DNA of 64,000 nucleotides from Arthrobacter sp. B2a2-09. Its GTDB lineage: Bacteria; Actinomycetota; Actinomycetes; Actinomycetales; Micrococcaceae. Each line of letters starts with the position of its first letter. Within the stretch, counting starts at the first letter, position 1. Of the stretch, positions 18,142 through 26,921 are shown in pieces. The notes under the pieces were generated by a model. That model worked only from the letters and a program-made list of their open reading frames with translations, searched no databases and was not told where the DNA came from. Both the position numbers and the translations under genes were made by a program. Where the stretch lies: positions 1 through 64,000 of the forward strand of contig NZ_JAMXIC010000018.1 in the NCBI RefSeq assembly GCF_027587375.1. The letters are read 5' to 3'.

Positions 18142-18844
18142 CGTTCTGCACCTCGCTCAGGGCCGCCGCGCGGACCGCGTCAAGTTCTTCGATCTTCTTC
18201 AGCAGCTGCGCCGTGGTGTCCACGACGGCGACGGCGCCTGCCTCTTGAAGTTCGCCGTCGGGCGCAAATCCCCAACTGACCCCGATGCAGTCAAGTCCGT
18301 TGGCCATGGCACCGGCAACATCCTGGTGGCGGTCCCCGACCATCACCGCAGGCTGGGAATGCAACGTCGCCAGCGCAGCACCAACGATTGCCACTTTGCC
18401 CGGAGCTGTATTGGCCGCCATTGATTCGTCGTCCGAGGCGCCGCAAATGGAGGCAAAGAAATCGGAAATGCCGTGGTGCTCCAACACGATGTGAGCCAGG
18501 CCTTGGGGTTTCTGCGTGGCCACTGCCACCGGCCGCCGCGACTCCGCGAAGAACTCGAGGAGCTCACGGATGCCGGGGTAAAGCCGGCTTTGGCCGATTC
18601 CCACAGAACGGTAGTGGCTGCGGTAAAGCCCAATGACTTCGTCGACTTTTCCTGCGGGAACTCCGGCAATATGCTCCAGGGAATCGCTGAGCTTGGGTCC
18701 AACCATGGAGTCCAGCACGGCTTGTTCCGGGACACGGAGGCCCATTTTGTCCAGGGCCGCGGCGATGCCGCCGGTTATGCCACCTGCAGGATCGACAAGG
18801 GTGCCGTCCAGATCAAAGATTACGGGCACCATTGTTTGAGTCAC
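18128..18844 (-). CDS. HAD-superfamily phosphatase (phosphoglycolate phosphatase-like)
   Basis: Haloacid dehalogenase-fold hydrolase, 238 residues. Motif I is IFDLDGTLVDPAGG (nucleophile Asp), motif II VAVATQKP, motif III lysine within APGKVAIVG, motif IV MVGDRHQDVAGAMANG. A helical cap lies between motifs I and II. Resembles phosphoglycolate or pyrophosphate phosphatases (Gph/PpaX type), but the substrate cannot be read from sequence. GTG start; overlaps plsC. Confidence 0.88.
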   Translation of the reverse strand: MTQTMVPVIFDLDGTLVDPAGGITGGIAAALDKMGLRVPEQAVLDSMVGPKLSDSLEHIAGVPAGKVDEVIGLYRSHYRSVGIGQSRLYPGIRELLEFFAESRRPVAVATQKPQGLAHIVLEHHGISDFFASICGASDDESMAANTAPGKVAIVGAALATLHSQPAVMVGDRHQDVAGAMANGLDCIGVSWGFAPDGELQEAGAVAVVDTTAQLLKKIEELDAVRAAALSEVQNDGSL

Positions 18845-18890
18845 CGGGTTAGTTTCTCACGAGTTGAGGCATGCCTGAAACTCACATGCC

Positions 18891-18932
18891 GGCCGGCGAA
18901 TACTTCGGCCGCCACCGAAATATTCCCCGGCC
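18891..18932 (-). terminator. uvrA terminator hairpin
   Basis: Two-part stem: GGCCGG (18891-18896) with CCGGCC (18927-18932), and an 11-base inner stem (18898-18908 with 18915-18925, one mismatched or wobble pair), loop CCGCCA. It starts about 12 bases past the uvrA stop on the minus strand. No T-run, common in this genome. Confidence 0.6.
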
Positions 18933-18944
18933 GTTGCCGCATGA

Positions 18945-21872
18945 CTAGCCGAGAATCTCCGCCAGGAACGAGGCGGTATGGCTTTCCGTGGACTTGGCTA
19001 CCTGTTCGGGCGTGCCCGTTGCCACGATGCGCCCACCGCCTGAACCGCCATTGGGGCCAAGGTCCACAATCCAGTCTGCGGATTTGATGACGTCAAGGTT
19101 GTGTTCAATGGTGATGACCGTGTTGCCCTTGTCCACCAAACCCTGCAGCACCATGAGCAACTTGCGGATGTCCTCGAAATGGAGGCCCGTGGTGGGCTCG
19201 TCCAGGACGTACACGCTCCGACCATTCGAACGCTTCTGCAGTTCCGAGGCCAGCTTCACGCGCTGCGCCTCGCCACCGGAAAGCGTGGTGGCGGGCTGCC
19301 CGAGCCGGACGTAGCCGAGGCCGACGTCGACGAGGGTGTTCAAATGCCGGGCGATGGGGCTGAAAGCGGCAAAGAACTCGGCACCCTCCTCGATGGGCAT
19401 GTTGAGGACGTCCGCGATGGTCTTGCCCTTGTAATGAACCTCCAGGGTCTCCCGGTTGTAACGGGCTCCATGGCACACCTCGCAGGGGACATAGACGTCC
19501 GGCAGGAAGTTCATCTCGATCTTCAGGGTGCCGTCGCCGGAGCACGCCTCGCAGCGGCCGCCCTTGACGTTGAAGGAGAAGCGTCCTGGTTGATATCCGC
19601 GGACCTTGGCTTCGGTGGTTTCCGCGAAAAGCTTCCGGATGTTGTCGAAGACGCCGGTGTACGTGGCCGGGTTGGAACGTGGAGTCCGGCCGATAGGGCT
19701 CTGGTCCACGTGGACCACCTTGTCGAGGTGCTCAAGGCCTGCCACGGAACGATGCCGGCCGGCAACCTGCTTGGCACCGTTGAGCTTGTTGGCAAGAACC
19801 TTATAAAGGATCTCGTTCACCAGGGTGGACTTCCCTGAACCACTGACGCCCGTGACTGCCGTGAAGAGGCCCAGCGGGAAGGTGGCGTCAACGTTGTTCA
19901 GGTTGTTTTCGCGCGCTCCGATGACCTTGAGCTCGCGCTTCTTGTCATACTTGCGCCGCTTGGCCGGGATGTCGATCTTGCGTCGCCCGGACAGGTAGTC
20001 GCCGGTCAGCGAGTTCCTGTTCTCCAGGAGCTCCTTGTAGGAACCGGAATGCACCACCTGGCCACCGTGCTCACCGGCGCCGGGTCCGATGTCCACCACC
20101 CAATCGGCTTCGTGAATGGTGTCTTCGTCGTGTTCGACCACGATCAGCGTATTGCCCAGGTCGCGAAGCCTGGTGAGCGTTTCGATGAGGCGGCGGTTGT
20201 CTTTTTGGTGTAGCCCGATGGACGGCTCGTCCAGGACATACAGGACACCCACCAAGCCGGAGCCGATCTGCGTGGCCAGCCGGATGCGCTGGGCTTCACC
20301 GCCGGACAGCGTCCCGGACGGCCGTTCGAGATTCAGGTATTCGAGTCCGACGTCCAGGAGGAATGTCAGGCGCGCCTGGATCTCCTTGAGAACCTGGTGG
20401 GCAATCTGGGCCTCGCGGTCAGTGAGCGTGAGGCCGCCGAGGAAGTCGGCGCAGTCCCGCATCGGGAGGGCCGCTACTTCAGCGATCGACTTGCCGTTGA
20501 TCAGCACGGAAAGCGATGCCGGATTAAGCCGGGCGCCATTGCATTCAGGGCAAGGAATCTGCCGCATGTACTCTTCGTAGCGGTCGCGCGCCCAATCCGA
20601 GTCCGTTTCACCGTGCTTGCGGTGAACGTACTGGATAGCGCCCTCGAACCCAGTGCTGTACTTGCGCTCCCGGCCGAACCTGTTGCGGTACTGCACGACG
20701 ACCTTGTGGTCCTTGCCAAACAGCACGGTCTGCCGTACTTCCTGCGACAGCTTTTCCCAGGCGGTATCCATGGAGAAGTCGAGTTCCAAGGCAAGGCCCT
20801 CCAGGAGCCGGTTCCAGTACTCCGTGGTGGCAGTACCCAGCGACCAAGGCGCTATGGCTCCCTGGTTCAAGGAAAGTTCCGGGTTGGGGACCACCAATTC
20901 TTCATCGACTTCGAGCTTGGTACCGATACCGCTGCAGGCCGCACATGCGCCGAAGGGGTTGTTGAAGGAGAAGGAGCGTGGCTCGATTTCGTCAATGGCA
21001 AGCGGGTGCTCATTGGGGCAGGCAAGGTTTTCGGAGAAGGCCCGGATCCGTGCGGGGTCTTCGGCGTCGAGATCCACGAACTCGACCAGCACCCGGCCTT
21101 CCGCAAGTCCGAGCGCGGTTTCGATCGAGTCGGTCAGCCGTTGGCTGATCCCTTCCTTGACCACCAGCCGGTCCACGACCACTTCAATGGAGTGCTTGAA
21201 TTGCTTGCCGAGCTTGGGCGGATCGCTCAGCTGGACAAGGTCTCCGTCCACCCGGGCGCGTGAGTATCCCTTGGCAGTGAGCTCTTTGAAGAGCTCGACG
21301 AATTCGCCCTTGCGTCCGCGGACCACAGGGGCAAGGATCTGGAAGCGCGTGCCGGATTCGAGCTCCAGCAACTGGTCGACGATCTGCTGCGGCGTCTGGC
21401 GCGTGATCGGCTCGTGGCACACCGGGCAATGCGGCCGGCCGACACGTGCCCAGAGAAGGCGCATGTAGTCGTAGATCTCGGTGATGGTGCCCACGGTGGA
21501 ACGCGGATTCTTGCTCGTGGACTTCTGGTCGATGGAGACCGCCGGGGAAAGGCCCTCGATGAAATCCACGTCCGGTTTGTCCACTTGGCCCAGGAACTGG
21601 CGGGCATAGGCCGACAATGACTCCACGTACCGGCGCTGGCCCTCGGCGAAGATGGTGTCGAAGGCCAAGGACGACTTACCTGAACCTGACAAGCCCGTGA
21701 AAACGATCATCGCGTCCCGGGGCAGGTCGAGATCGACGTTGCGGAGGTTGTGTTCTCGCGCTCCCTTGACCACGAGCCGGGACAGGTCATGTCTTACGGG
21801 CGACGCAGCTTGCTGCGCGGAAACACTTGCGAAGGATTCGACGGCGGGAACTTCAGCTACGGCTTTAGGCAC
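18945..21872 (-). CDS. uvrA: Excinuclease ABC subunit A
   Basis: Damage-sensing ATPase of nucleotide excision repair, 975 residues with two ABC modules. First Walker A TGLSGSGKSSLAFDTIF near residue 60, zinc finger beginning CPVCHEPITRQ, second Walker A TGVSGSGKSTLVNEILY, second zinc finger CEACSGDG..PCEVCHGARY, and two signature motifs (LSGGEAQRIRLA, LSGGEAQRVKLA). The N-terminus has about 28 residues before the usual start of homology; I keep GTG 21872 because it sits exactly 6 bases behind a -10 box. Confidence 0.97.
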   Translation of the reverse strand: MPKAVAEVPAVESFASVSAQQAASPVRHDLSRLVVKGAREHNLRNVDLDLPRDAMIVFTGLSGSGKSSLAFDTIFAEGQRRYVESLSAYARQFLGQVDKPDVDFIEGLSPAVSIDQKSTSKNPRSTVGTITEIYDYMRLLWARVGRPHCPVCHEPITRQTPQQIVDQLLELESGTRFQILAPVVRGRKGEFVELFKELTAKGYSRARVDGDLVQLSDPPKLGKQFKHSIEVVVDRLVVKEGISQRLTDSIETALGLAEGRVLVEFVDLDAEDPARIRAFSENLACPNEHPLAIDEIEPRSFSFNNPFGACAACSGIGTKLEVDEELVVPNPELSLNQGAIAPWSLGTATTEYWNRLLEGLALELDFSMDTAWEKLSQEVRQTVLFGKDHKVVVQYRNRFGRERKYSTGFEGAIQYVHRKHGETDSDWARDRYEEYMRQIPCPECNGARLNPASLSVLINGKSIAEVAALPMRDCADFLGGLTLTDREAQIAHQVLKEIQARLTFLLDVGLEYLNLERPSGTLSGGEAQRIRLATQIGSGLVGVLYVLDEPSIGLHQKDNRRLIETLTRLRDLGNTLIVVEHDEDTIHEADWVVDIGPGAGEHGGQVVHSGSYKELLENRNSLTGDYLSGRRKIDIPAKRRKYDKKRELKVIGARENNLNNVDATFPLGLFTAVTGVSGSGKSTLVNEILYKVLANKLNGAKQVAGRHRSVAGLEHLDKVVHVDQSPIGRTPRSNPATYTGVFDNIRKLFAETTEAKVRGYQPGRFSFNVKGGRCEACSGDGTLKIEMNFLPDVYVPCEVCHGARYNRETLEVHYKGKTIADVLNMPIEEGAEFFAAFSPIARHLNTLVDVGLGYVRLGQPATTLSGGEAQRVKLASELQKRSNGRSVYVLDEPTTGLHFEDIRKLLMVLQGLVDKGNTVITIEHNLDVIKSADWIVDLGPNGGSGGGRIVATGTPEQVAKSTESHTASFLAEILG

Positions 21873-21878
21873 CCACTA

Positions 21879-21900
21879 ATGCTAATCGAAAACTTCTTCG
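21879..21900 (-). promoter_or_regulatory. uvrA promoter with LexA-like operator
   Basis: TAGCAT (21879-21884) lies 6 bases before the GTG start, predicting a leaderless mRNA. Upstream, 21887-21900 reads CGAAGAAGTTTTCG on the minus strand, matching the actinobacterial LexA box CGAAC-N4-GTTCG at spacing and at 8 of 10 defined positions. It would cover the -35 region, as an SOS operator should. Confidence 0.55.
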
Positions 21901-21937
21901 AATTTCCATGTGGCTTCCCACAGCCTACCGACGGGTA

Positions 21938-22315
21938 TCAATCGGCGTCATAGGCGGCGGCCAGAAGCTGCACAGCCTGCGCGAAACTGGCACCCTGCGC
22001 TTTGGCCGCCGCCGAGTAGCTCGCAGCCACGGCTGCCAATGCGCTCCAGCGGTCATCCCGGGCGCACACTACTGTTCCGTTACGGCCACGGGTTGCGACT
22101 ACTCCCGCAGCTTCAAGTTCCTTGTAGGCACGGGCCACCGTGTGGGGGGCGACATCCAACTGGCCGGCCAGGCTGCGCACCGCGGGAAGTTTGGTACCGA
22201 CAGCCAGGGTGCCGCCGTCGGCCAACTCGATGATGCGGAGCCGAAGCTGTTCATACAGGGCGACGGTGCTGGACTGGTTGGGACGCCACGAACCGGGAAA
22301 CTCGAGCGGGCTCAT
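21938..22315 (-). CDS. GntR-family regulator, YtrA-like
   Basis: Short GntR repressor (125 residues). N-terminal winged helix: VALYEQLRLRIIELADG, then LPAVRSLAGQLDVAPHTVARAYKELEAAGVV, the typical GntR recognition region. The C-terminal part is only about 45 residues, as in the YtrA subfamily, which commonly controls adjacent ABC transporters. It overlaps the preceding ABC gene by four bases (ATGA), so it is probably the autoregulated last gene of that operon. Confidence 0.88.
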   Translation of the reverse strand: MSPLEFPGSWRPNQSSTVALYEQLRLRIIELADGGTLAVGTKLPAVRSLAGQLDVAPHTVARAYKELEAAGVVATRGRNGTVVCARDDRWSALAAVAASYSAAAKAQGASFAQAVQLLAAAYDAD

Positions 22316-24204
22316 GAGGCTTCCCTCTCCCCCTGGCTGGCGCGATGCTTGGCGGACCTCACCGGCATCGCGGCGAGCTCGCCACCTCCGGCGGCAAACT
22401 GTGCTTCGTGCAAGCGGGCGTAATGCCCGCCAAGCTCCAACAGCGAATGATGGGTGCCGTGTTCAACGATCCGTCCGTGGTCCATGACGAGAATTAGATC
22501 AGCGTCGCGGATAGTGGACAAGCGGTGCGCAATGACGAATGAGGTCTTGTTGCTCCGCAGCCTGTGCATCGCTTGGCGGATGAGGACTTCCGTGCGGGTA
22601 TCCACCGAACTTGTGGCCTCGTCCAGGATCAGGATGGGGCGGCCCGAGAGACGTGCGCGCGCGATGCTCAGCAATTGCCTCTGGCCCTGGCTGAGGGGTT
22701 CCCCTCCGTTGCTGAGCATGGTTGAGTACCCGTTGGGCAGTGAGCGGACAAAGTGGTCAACATGGCTTGCCTCGGCTGCGGCGACGATCTCCGCGTCGCT
22801 GGCGCCCGGAAGTCCATATTCAATGTTCTCCCTTATGGTGCCCGTGAAAATCCACGGGTCCTGGAGAACGACGCCGAAATTCCGGCGGAGTGGATCACGT
22901 CCCATTCCGGCGATGTCCACGCCGTCGATGGTGATCCTTCCGGAGCCGAGTTCGTGGAAACGCATGAGGAGGCTGACCAGCGTGGTCTTCCCCGCGCCGG
23001 TGTGCCCGACAATGGCCACCGTTTGTCCCGGTTCCACATGGAAGGACAGGTCCTCGATCAGTGGGGCATCCGGCCGGTAGCTGAAGGATATGCGTTCAAA
23101 GGCAACCCGCCCCGAAGGGGCATCAAACCGTGCATCAAAGCTTGAACCGGCGTCAGCGCGCGCACCGACACCCGGTTCCGCCGGTTCCCCTGTTAATTCA
23201 GCGGCGTCCAATAGCTCGAAGACCCTGCTGGCGGAAACTGCGCACGATTGCAGGACCTGGGCCATTCCGCCGATCTGGCCCAGCGGCTGGCTGAAGAGCC
23301 GGTTGAATTGGATGAACGCTTGAATGCCGCCAATAGTCATCGCCCCGGCGAGGAACTGGAGGGCACCAACAATCGCAACCCCCACATAGCTGGCGTTCGA
23401 GACGAAACCCATGAGGGGTACCAGCAACCCCGAAGCGAACTGTGCCTTGGAACTGGCGGCGTACAGGCCGTCATTGTGGGCAGCGAAGCGGACCGCCATC
23501 GCAGGCTGGACGTTGAAAAGCTTGATGGTCTCATGACCGGTAGCTGTCTCCTCCACGAGGGAGTTCACGTCCCCCGTGGTTTCCCACTGCCGGACAAAGT
23601 ATTTCTGCGAGCGTCGGGTCACAATAATCGACGCCAAGGCCGATACGGGAACAGCCAACAGGGACACGACGGCGAGGAGGGGCGAAAGCAGCAGCATCAT
23701 CCCGAGGGAACCGATGACCATCAACGTCGAGGTCAAGAGCTGGGAAAGGAGCTGGTTGAGCGTCTGGGACACGTTGTCGAGGTCGTTCGTGGCACGGCTC
23801 AGGACGTCGCCCCGGGAGCGGCCGTCGTAGTAGGCCACGGGAAGCCGGTGCAGTTTCGCTTCCACCGCTTCCCGGAGGTCGTGCGCGAGCCGCTGCACGG
23901 CGAGGGCGTTGAGGCGGCCCTGTGCCCAGCTGAGCAGCGCCGTGACGCAATACATGGCTGCGGCCACGAGCAGCAGGGAGACAAAGCGCCCGGTGTTGAA
24001 CTGCGCTCCGAACACGGTGGCCGCGATGACGTCGGTGGCGTCGCCGAGTATCTTGGGGGCCGCGACATTGAGCGTGACAAAACCGCAGATGCACAGTATC
24101 GCCGCAGTCATGACTCCCCGGGCGGGCTTCATCAAGCCCACCAGGCGGAGGAGCGACCGCGATGGTTTTCCGGTGACAGCGAGGAGCTCGCTTTCGCTGC
24201 TCAC
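22312..24204 (-). CDS. ABC exporter half-transporter, catalytically competent subunit
   Basis: Fused membrane-ATPase subunit of a heterodimeric type IV ABC exporter, 630 residues. Six membrane helices occupy roughly residues 30-340 (ABC_membrane domain), then the ATPase: GHTGAGKTTLVSLLMRF (Walker A), LSQGQRQLLSIARA (signature with SQGQ rather than SGGQ), ILILDEATSSVDTRTE (Walker B with catalytic Glu). It overlaps both neighbours by four bases. Substrate unknown; multidrug, peptide or lipid export are all possible. Confidence 0.92.
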   Translation of the reverse strand: MSSESELLAVTGKPSRSLLRLVGLMKPARGVMTAAILCICGFVTLNVAAPKILGDATDVIAATVFGAQFNTGRFVSLLLVAAAMYCVTALLSWAQGRLNALAVQRLAHDLREAVEAKLHRLPVAYYDGRSRGDVLSRATNDLDNVSQTLNQLLSQLLTSTLMVIGSLGMMLLLSPLLAVVSLLAVPVSALASIIVTRRSQKYFVRQWETTGDVNSLVEETATGHETIKLFNVQPAMAVRFAAHNDGLYAASSKAQFASGLLVPLMGFVSNASYVGVAIVGALQFLAGAMTIGGIQAFIQFNRLFSQPLGQIGGMAQVLQSCAVSASRVFELLDAAELTGEPAEPGVGARADAGSSFDARFDAPSGRVAFERISFSYRPDAPLIEDLSFHVEPGQTVAIVGHTGAGKTTLVSLLMRFHELGSGRITIDGVDIAGMGRDPLRRNFGVVLQDPWIFTGTIRENIEYGLPGASDAEIVAAAEASHVDHFVRSLPNGYSTMLSNGGEPLSQGQRQLLSIARARLSGRPILILDEATSSVDTRTEVLIRQAMHRLRSNKTSFVIAHRLSTIRDADLILVMDHGRIVEHGTHHSLLELGGHYARLHEAQFAAGGGELAAMPVRSAKHRASQGEREAS

Positions 24205-25946
24205 GCGGCTTCTTCCGTTTCCAGCTGGGACGCCACGATTTCCCGGTAGGTCTCCGAGGACCCAAGAAGTTCGTCATGGGTTCCGTTTGCCACCAGGCGG
24301 CCCTCGTCGATGAGCAGAATCTGGTTCGCCGACACCACGGTGTTGACGCGCTGGGCGACGATGATGACGGTTGCCCCGCGGAGTTCCGGTTCAAGCGCGG
24401 CACGGAGCTTTGCTTCCGTCACTGTGTCCAGCGCTGAGAAGCTGTCGTCAAAGAGGTAGACAGATGCTGGGCGCAGAATCGCGCGGGCTATGCATAAGCG
24501 CTGTCTCTGACCGCCGGACAGGCCGGCGCCGCCTTGGGACAACGTGGTTTCCAGTCCTTGCGGCAACTCATTCACGAAATCTGCCGCCTGGGCCGTCTCC
24601 AGGGCATGCCACAATTGCGAGTCTGTTGCGGACGGCAGTGAAATCCGCAGGTTCTCGGCAATGGTTCCGCGGAACAGCCAGGCCTCCTGGGGCACGACGG
24701 CGAGCTGGTTGCGCAAGGCGGCGAGGGGAACGGCAGCGATGTCCCGGCCATCGAGCGAGATGCTCCCGCTGCTCGCCTCAAGCAGTCTCGGCACAAGGCT
24801 GACGATGGTCGACTTGCCGCTTCCCGTGGAGCCGATGACCGCCGTCGTGGTTCCCGGAGCCGCGTGGAAGGTGATGCTATCCAATACGGGCGTTTCGGCT
24901 CCCGGGTAGGCGAAAACGACATTATCGAAGCGCAAGCCCTCTGCTTGCGAGGGGCCTACCACCATTCCACCAGCGGTGTTTGCCGGCAGGACCATTTCAG
25001 ATTCCGTATTGAGCACTTCGGTGACGCGTTCAGCGCTGACAGCCGCGCGGGGCGCAGTGCTCAACACGTACATTGCCATCATGATCGCGAGGAGGATCTG
25101 CATGATGTAGGCGATGAATGCAGTGAGCGCACCCAGTTTCATGTCTCCGGCAATGATGCGGTGGCCGCCGAGCCAGACCACGCCCGCAGACGAGAGGTTG
25201 ACCACGGTCATGACGAGCGGAAGCATGGCCGCGACGATCCGCGCAGAACGGAGATTGTTCTTTGTCAGGGCGTCGTTGGCGGCCTCGAACCGTTTCATCT
25301 CGAACGGCTGGCGGACAAAGGCACGGATGATCGCGGTCCCTAGGATCTGTTCGCGGAGCACGCCGTTGATCCGGTCCACCAAGCCTTGGCCCTCCCGGTA
25401 CAGCGGGACGAGCTTGCGGACAATCAACAGCATGATGATCAGCAACACGGGAACGATGGCGAAAACGATCCAGGACAGGGCAAAGTCCTGTTCGACTGCC
25501 AGGATCACGCCGCCGATGCCCATGACGGGCGCTGCCACCAGCATGCTGAAAACGAGCACCGTGATGTTCTGCAGTTGCAGGACGTCATTGGTGGTCCTGA
25601 CCACGAGGCTGGCCGGTCCGAAGGCTGCGACGTCTTGGTCGGGCAGGGAATGAATCTTGTCGAAGAGTTCCTGCCGCAGTCCGCGGCCGACCTTCATGGC
25701 GACGATTGCTCCAAGGTAGCCGGCCAGCACGGCGGCAAGCACCTGGATGACCGTGAGAACCAGCATCCAAGCGCCCAGGCGCAGGATCACTTCGCTGTTC
25801 CCGGCGACAAGGCCGTCGTCGACGATCTTGGCGTTGAAGGTGGGTAGGAGGAGTGTGGCGCCGGTCTGGACAAGCTGCAGGAGAACAATGGCGAGCACGT
25901 GGGTCTTGTAGGGGGCCAGGCGCTGCAACAGCAAGGATGCCAGCAC
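24201..25946 (-). CDS. ABC exporter half-transporter, degenerate-site subunit
   Basis: Partner half-transporter. Membrane domain (VLAIVLLQLVQTGATLLL onward) followed by an ATPase domain: GSTGSGKSTIVSLVPRL, LSGGQRQRLCIARA, and VYLFDDSFSALD, where the catalytic Glu after Walker B is Asp. One degenerate ATP site is usual in heterodimeric exporters. The frame is open to an ATG at 26015, but a -10 box TACAAT overlaps that ATG, so I choose GTG 25946, which is preceded by GGAGG; the protein is then 580 residues. Confidence 0.9.
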   Translation of the reverse strand: MLASLLLQRLAPYKTHVLAIVLLQLVQTGATLLLPTFNAKIVDDGLVAGNSEVILRLGAWMLVLTVIQVLAAVLAGYLGAIVAMKVGRGLRQELFDKIHSLPDQDVAAFGPASLVVRTTNDVLQLQNITVLVFSMLVAAPVMGIGGVILAVEQDFALSWIVFAIVPVLLIIMLLIVRKLVPLYREGQGLVDRINGVLREQILGTAIIRAFVRQPFEMKRFEAANDALTKNNLRSARIVAAMLPLVMTVVNLSSAGVVWLGGHRIIAGDMKLGALTAFIAYIMQILLAIMMAMYVLSTAPRAAVSAERVTEVLNTESEMVLPANTAGGMVVGPSQAEGLRFDNVVFAYPGAETPVLDSITFHAAPGTTTAVIGSTGSGKSTIVSLVPRLLEASSGSISLDGRDIAAVPLAALRNQLAVVPQEAWLFRGTIAENLRISLPSATDSQLWHALETAQAADFVNELPQGLETTLSQGGAGLSGGQRQRLCIARAILRPASVYLFDDSFSALDTVTEAKLRAALEPELRGATVIIVAQRVNTVVSANQILLIDEGRLVANGTHDELLGSSETYREIVASQLETEEAA

Positions 25947-26013
25947 ATTGCCTCCAATCGTTGGTCTCCGGAGCAGCGGATTCCACACGATGCCGCCCCG
26001 CGATCGCGTTGCC

Positions 26014-26019
26014 ATTGTA
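26014..26019 (-). promoter_or_regulatory. -10 box of the ABC exporter-gntR operon
   Basis: TACAAT on the minus strand. Transcription would start near 26007, downstream of the ATG at 26015, which argues for the GTG start at 25946. YtrA-type regulators usually bind an inverted repeat nearby; I did not find a convincing one. Confidence 0.45.
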
Positions 26020-26084
26020 GTTCAGATCACAGTGCGAAACCTTGTAATCGGGGCACTTCCGGGGTCCTTTGGGCTTGGGCCCGC

Positions 26085-26864
26085 TCAGACCTGCTTTTGT
26101 GCCACCGCAAAAATCCTGCGGAAGGCAAACACGGTCCCCTGCCGCTCCATTGGATAGGCCTCGCGAAGCGCGGCTGCGTATTGGTTTTCGAAGGTGCGTG
26201 CTTCGTCTTCGGGAAGGGCTGCGAGCACCGGACGCAGGCCGGTCCCCCGCACCCACTCCAGCACGGGATCGGCCCCCGGCAAAAGTTGCTGGTAGGTGGT
26301 TTCCCAAGCGTCGGCGTCGCATCCGGCGTCGAGCATGATCCGCAAGTAGTCGGCCGGTTCCCCGACCGCGTCGTCGTGGCGGAGCACACCGGACAGCTTT
26401 CCGGACCATTCCGGCGAACCGGCCAGTTCGCGCATGAGCACGTGTGAAGGCGCACCGAAGTTTCCGGGGACCTGGAGCGCAAACCATGCGCCCGGTTTCA
26501 GCCCTTCCAACCACGCGGCGAGCATCGCCAAATGGCCTGGCACCCATTGCAGCGCCGCGTTGCTGACCACGACGTCGGTGTCCGGTTCCGGTGTCCATTC
26601 GGCAATGTCGCTTTGGACGAACGAAAGACCCGGTTGCGCGGCTGCGAGGACTTGGGCTTTGGCCAGCATCTCGGCTGAGGAGTCCAGCCCGACGACGGCG
26701 GCACCAGGCCATCGCGTCGCGAGGGTCGCCGTCAAGTTCCCCGGGCCGCAGCCCAGATCCACGACGCGCCGCGGATCCTTCGCCAGAATCCTCGAGGTCA
26801 GATCAAAAAACGGCCGGTCGCGGTGATTGCCGAACTCGATGTACTTGGCTGGATCCCACTTCAC
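26085..26864 (-). CDS. tam: Trans-aconitate 2-methyltransferase
   Basis: SAM-dependent methyltransferase that methylates trans-aconitate, an inhibitor of aconitase. The N-terminus KWDPAKYIEFGNHRDRPF and motif I VVDLGCGPGNLTATLATRWP are characteristic of Tam, as is VVSNAALQWVPGH. The GTG at 26864 is chosen because GGAGG precedes it at correct spacing and Tam proteins typically begin MKWDPAKY; an ATG four codons upstream lies inside that site. Divergent from the helicase gene with overlapping -10 boxes. Confidence 0.88.
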   Translation of the reverse strand: MKWDPAKYIEFGNHRDRPFFDLTSRILAKDPRRVVDLGCGPGNLTATLATRWPGAAVVGLDSSAEMLAKAQVLAAAQPGLSFVQSDIAEWTPEPDTDVVVSNAALQWVPGHLAMLAAWLEGLKPGAWFALQVPGNFGAPSHVLMRELAGSPEWSGKLSGVLRHDDAVGEPADYLRIMLDAGCDADAWETTYQQLLPGADPVLEWVRGTGLRPVLAALPEDEARTFENQYAAALREAYPMERQGTVFAFRRIFAVAQKQV

Positions 26865-26903
26865 TGCATCCTCCATCGTCCGTCTCCGTGGCCTGCTCCA
26901 CCC

Positions 26904-26913
26904 ACACTAAGCT
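26904..26913. promoter_or_regulatory. Overlapping divergent -10 boxes, tam and helicase
   Basis: ACACTAAGCT contains TAGTGT on the minus strand (26904-26909, toward tam) and TAAGCT on the plus strand (26908-26913, toward the helicase), sharing two bases. The helicase ATG is 8 bases past its box, so its mRNA would be nearly leaderless. The same layout recurs between coaE and yigZ. Confidence 0.55.
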
Positions 26914-26921
26914 GGAAGGCA

